Notes under the pieces: model-generated
What the model saw: the letters and a program-made list of their open reading frames with translations, nothing else
What the model was told of the DNA's origin: nothing
The model's database searches: none
Shown: in pieces, positions 59,717 to 64,000 of the stretch
Layout: every line of letters starts with the position of its first letter
Position numbering within the stretch: the first letter of the stretch is position 1
Position numbers and translations under genes: made by a program
Source: Sphagnum compactum
Lineage: Eukaryota; Bryophyta; Sphagnopsida; Sphagnales
DNA: 64,000 nucleotides
Assembly (NCBI GenBank): GCA_965153455.1
Contig: OZ234503.1
Location: 1,798,001 to 1,862,000, forward strand
Direction: 5' to 3'

Positions 59717-61223
59717 ATGAACAAGGAAAAGCTCATGAAGATGGCCAGTGCCGTCCGCACTGGCGGAAAGGGAAGCGTCAGAAGGTGCTAATAAGGCTCG
59801 TCGCTCTCAATTTTCCTTTCCTGTAGAATGTACTGAGTTTCTGTTTTCGGCTTCGTGCAACGAATTTAGGGTTTGAAGCTTTGTGTGTAGCTTTGCTTGT
59901 TTGGAAGCTAGCAGGTTATAGCCAAGCTGCTGCTTTGTTCAGAATTCGTGCGCTTGTGTGGGGAAATTTGCCCTTGCAAGTCTACTAGGGTTCGTTTTAA
60001 GCTGAGAGCTCACGGGGGTTGTGATTGTGAGGGCAGAAATTGTATGTGCTTTTGAAAAAGAGTGTGGGTTTTTGCCTTCTTCAGGAAAAAAAAAGTCGTG
60101 CACAAGACCACCACAACGGATGACAAGAGGTTGCAGAGCACGTTAAAGAGGCTGGGGGTGAACACCATTCCCGGCATTGAAGAAGTCAATATCTTCCTTG
60201 ATGAAACTGTCATCCACTTTGTAAACCCTAAGGGTAATATGGCCTCTGTACTCTTAAGTCTTTATAGATATCATATAGTTCATCTTCAAATGCCTTGCTC
60301 TTACACTCTCTCCTCTTGCACAAGGTTGAAGCTACTGAGATGCAAGTCTTTATACATCCTACACTGCATCTCCAAATTCCTTTTTCTTGCACTCTCTGAT
60401 GCATAAGGTGAAGCTGCTGCATATGGATCTTGGTGACATTGTGGCTTTATTGCAGCTGGTAGTTAGGTGCAATAAATAGGAGCTACAAAAGGCCTGCAAT
60501 TTCGCTCCCTACCAAGGACTTCTTAGAAATTGAACTCTTTTTTCTCATTTGTATTTTGTTTGTTTTTACCCTGATCTCTGCAGTGCAAGCCTCCATTGCT
60601 GCAAACACATGGGTCATCAGTGGGCCTTCACAAACAAAGAGTACGTCTCTGCTATGATTGGTTTGATAAATGCATTTATATGACCTGCTCTGAGCTATGC
60701 ATCAGTCTTTGCATAGCAAGGGAGATCTAGGGTTCAGGGTTTTGGCATCTGACATGTTGCATCTCTGGACTTTTCTATGGTGAAACAGAACTGCAGGAGC
60801 TTTTGCCTGGGATAATCAACCAGCTTGGTAAGCTGACTTTGATCTCTACCAGACATTTTACTTCACATAGACTTGCATTCTAGCCATACAGATGAACTCC
60901 TAAATGTATCTCTGCTCTGCCCTGGGGTAATTGATATGATTACAATGAAGATAGATATGCTTAATACAGCAAGTGTCTAGTTCAGAGATTGGCTCTTGTA
61001 GAAGAAGAGTTGCCATGAGTACCACTGGATGCAACATCCTACTTGGTTTTCACTATCATAATGTCTTGCAGGCCCAGACAACTTGGTCAATTTGAAGAAG
61101 ATAGCACAGCAATTTCAGAGGCAAGAAAGTGCACATGCTGAAGATGAGGACGATGATGATGTTCCTGATCTGGTAGAGGGAGAGAACTTTGAGGAAGCTT
61201 CAAAGCAGGAGGTTGCTGTGTAG
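59717..61223 (+). CDS. BTF3: Nascent polypeptide-associated complex subunit beta (BTF3), 5 exons
   Basis: Exons: 59717-59784, 60085-60233, 60584-60640, 60789-60827, 61072-61223. They join to 465 nt, 154 aa plus stop, the usual length. The start ATG sits in GCCAACATGA and gives the standard [20 protein letters not shown] beginning. Residues 23-29 (RKKKVVH) are the basic ribosome-binding motif. The NAC domain follows, with [18 protein letters not shown] (about 42-59), [14 protein letters not shown] (about 73-86) and [20 protein letters not shown] (about 97-116). The tail is acidic, [19 protein letters not shown]. With NAC-alpha it binds the ribosome exit tunnel, shields nascent chains and controls SRP access. 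It is the only confirmed gene on plus in this window. The GC-rich leader contrasts with AT-rich flanks. Confidence 0.96.
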
Positions 61224-63611
61224 TCGTGTGTATGCCATGTCATCCTCAAAACAATGACTTAATTAAGGCTTGCACAAACAATTTTGTTTTTGGTTATAGA
61301 TATCTTTGTGTTGCTGGAGATGTTTTGATTTGACAATAATGGGAGAGGCAATTTGTACCCATCGCAATGGGCTAGAAAATGTAGTCTTGGTTTTAGAAAT
61401 GGTTTGCTTACTCTTTAATGGATGCGCTCATGATCAGATTATCTTTTCCTCTTCAGAAAATATAATCCACTTGCATGATTTGAATTTATCTATATCAGGC
61501 CCTTGTCATCAATTCTTTGTGGATTGTATCCATTGCAGAAACACTGCATGTTGTCTGTGTTGGTACCAATGGAAGTTCAAAAGTGGTATGAAATTTTCTG
61601 ATCATGGGGCAATTTGAGTGCTCTGCAAATTGAGTATGACAAATCATAGAACTTCTAAGGCTACTAACAACTCTGCACTATGATGAGATGCTGTTTCTTC
61701 CGCTCAGCTTTATACTGTGTTGTCTGGCATTGTACATGATTATTTGGCTTTAGCAAGTATTTTCTTAGTGAGTTATATGGGAATAGTGGTGTCCTATGGG
61801 TATTTCTCTGGTTATAGGCATTTGTGCTAGATAGATTATTCAACAATTCTCAGGGAACACACCAGTCTCATGCCTAGTCCCTAGTCCTGTAGCTAACAAA
61901 TTCCATAGTTACATGATATATCCAATGAAAGGTGCTTAAAAGATGTGGGTTGCATTTAACCTGCATGCAGGTAAAGATGGTCAGAGCTTCATGAGCAGTG
62001 TTTCAATGTTGTTCACAAAACTAAATTTTCAGCAACACAATCTTGTTCTATACTTGTTGCGGCAGTGTAAGATGTTCTGAAGGCAATTGTCATTGCTAAG
62101 GTTTACAGTAAAATCCACCTTCTGTATGCTTAACAATTACTCTCCAGGTAAGCAGATCGAAGCTAAACCTCTGTAGTTCTGCTTGAGAGAACCCTGAGCT
62201 GTCCAACACTTTCTGTAATGCGATATTGTAGAACTCCAAAGCTTTACATTCTAAGTTTCAACTTCTTCAAGGGGTTGTGTTCTTTGTCACTTCCTCATTT
62301 CCAATACAGGTCAGGATGCACTTCACATTTTGGTTTCCAACTTCCAGAGGATTAGCCTTAGGCTGAATTAGTTGGTAAATCTGCAATGGTTACCATGTCA
62401 CCCTCCATATATTTCCTGTTCCTTCTTCACCTGAAAGCACTTAAGCAACACACAATGATTGGAGACACAGATTACTGCATTTTTCACATGTGCAAAATCT
62501 GCAACTGACTGAATATTACATTTCCAAGAGCAAATTACAAGACCGAGGAAGAGTAATTTGATGATCATTGCATGCCTTCCATTCAGAAGTTTATTAACAT
62601 GGATTACTTTCCTACCATTTGTCTGATTTTGCAGGTGGAGAAACAATTTGCAATGATGTCATTGCCGAGCTGGTCACATGTCAGCAAAGATTAACCATAT
62701 CCTTTAATGCAGCTGACAATTTGCATATGTCCAATGCAAATATAAATGACGGCAGCAGCCCAAATCAACATTTTTATGTAGCACCATATTTGAACTATCG
62801 TAATGTTTCTGTTTGACCGACTAAAGTTTGCAAGAGGAAAGCAACTCCAACTGTGGCAACTTAGCAACAACTGTTTTCTGAAATGGTCACATCTTTTCTC
62901 AAATGCCCAGATCACCTGAGCTTTTGGGGAACAGGATTTGCAGCATCCTTTTGTAGAGTAGGATAAAATTGCAAAACCGTGATAAGTCAGTCAGAACTAC
63001 ATTTGGTGATGGAGATGTCATTTATACAAAATCCCATGTGCAAGCCACTGGCACATTATGTCAAAATCACTGTAGAGAACATCCATGAGAAACAACCTCT
63101 AAGACACTGAGTTCCAGATTAGTTTGGAATCTGCAATGGTTGATCCTTTACAAGAACAGGGACTCAAAACTGTCTTTCAGATCCCTTGTCAATATGAATT
63201 CTATGCTGATGGAAAAACTGAAAAATCTCCATCTCAAATCCGTTTGCTTGTTACCTAACATAGCAAAAGTATGGCTTTCATGAGCTTTCTCTTCAATAGC
63301 TGAAGGCAAAAAGCCTCAAGAAAAAAACAAACACAACAGTAATCAAAGCAACCTAAAATCCTCAACATCATTGGTTCTTGATGATGACTGGGAGGATTGT
63401 AAGTTGACACTGCTGTGCTTTCTACACCCAGTGGCAAAACCCTGATAACTTTACTTGGTACTACTGCCCTTTCTATACCCAGTGGCCAAAAGACTGTAGA
63501 TATGTTACACTGTACATGATGTTATGCTGCACATGGTTGCACCTTTAATGCCATCTGCTTAACACCACAAAAACCTTGTAGTTACAGTTGTGCACAATGA
63601 GAGAGCTTCAG
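61224..63611. other. BTF3 3' region and intergenic DNA
   Basis: The first few hundred bases should be the BTF3 3' untranslated region. No further gene is recognised. A short duplicated phrase around CTTTCTACACCCAGTGGCAAAA and CTTTCTATACCCAGTGGCCAAA lies at about 63419 and 63470. Confidence 0.45.
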
Positions 63612-63965
63612 GTGAATATTCAGTCTTGGAACAGTGGTGCGCATGAGTTCCATGGATGGCCTCTCTCCTGACTCCTCAGCAATTGTTTCTGTGAGAAATG
63701 TCAAGTTTTCGATGCACATGACATATGCATATAAATGCGATTTCAGCCCTCACGAGAGAATTGCATACCTTGAATTCACAGTTCTGCATAATCAACGATC
63801 TCCAGCTGAATCTTCAATCATGAACAATGGTGTGCAGGAGTTCCATGGATGGCCTCTCTCCTGACTCCTCAGTGATTGATTCTGTGACCAATGTCCAGAT
63901 TTCAGTACTACAGAACACATATGTATGCAATGTGATGTTTGGCACTCATGAGAGAGAATTGAATG
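63612..63965. repeat. Direct duplication, about 160 bp, offset 193 bp
   Basis: Copy A (63612-63767) and copy B (63806-63965) share GAGTTCCATGGATGGCCTCT and the following TCCTGACTCCTCAG without change. They diverge outward but keep CATATG and GAGAGAATTG words in the same order. Separated by a 38-bp spacer. Confidence 0.85.
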
Positions 63966-64000
63966 TGGTGGTCATCTCATCACTACAACACACAGCCTTT

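Noticed and set aside
59551-59760. 69-codon minus frame opposite BTF3 exon 1
   Set aside because: Shadow of the GC-rich BTF3 leader and first exon.

Overview
This is nuclear DNA of a land plant. The protein-coding genes have many short exons with GT...AG introns, plant-type protein lengths and AT-rich introns. The gaps between genes are AT-rich and filled with decayed plant transposons. I cannot name the species. The moderate introns (about 90 to 1,200 bp) and low gene density would fit a bryophyte, lycophyte or other non-flowering plant, but that is inference.

Genes, left to right: API5-like protein (minus, 7109-12564, 16 exons, 550 aa), translation initiation factor eIF1/SUI1 (minus, 15292-16594, 4 exons, 110 aa), a two-finger C2HC zinc-finger protein (minus, about 23503-25017, last exon uncertain), cytosolic glutaminyl-tRNA synthetase (minus, 39970-47737, 23 exons, 795 aa) and the beta subunit of the nascent polypeptide-associated complex, BTF3 (plus, 59717-61223, 5 exons, 154 aa). 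Every exon model except the last zinc-finger exon was read base by base, closes in frame and sums to a whole number of codons. Three of the five act in translation or on nascent chains: start-codon selection, tRNA-Gln charging and the ribosome exit site.

Mobile DNA fills the rest. A Mutator-like relic lies at the left end (843-2798). A hAT transposase relic (19567-20924) has a 3' terminus near 21201, followed by a complete non-autonomous hAT element (22367-22846) with an 11-bp terminal inverted repeat and an 8-bp target duplication. A solo LTR (33264-34368, GTAG duplication) sits inside an older open frame that resembles a Crypton/ZMYM-type recombinase. A LINE-like fragment is at 37987-38530. 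The most striking element is an 11-kb Mutator-like element (48264-59288) with 139-bp terminal inverted repeats. It carries a broken MURA-like transposase on plus and a Ulp1-type cysteine protease domain on minus, and it lies between the glutaminyl-tRNA synthetase and BTF3 genes.

Several short tandem arrays (24, 29-31, 33, 45, 65, 71 and 114 bp) mark the intergenic DNA. I saw no tRNA, rRNA or CRISPR.
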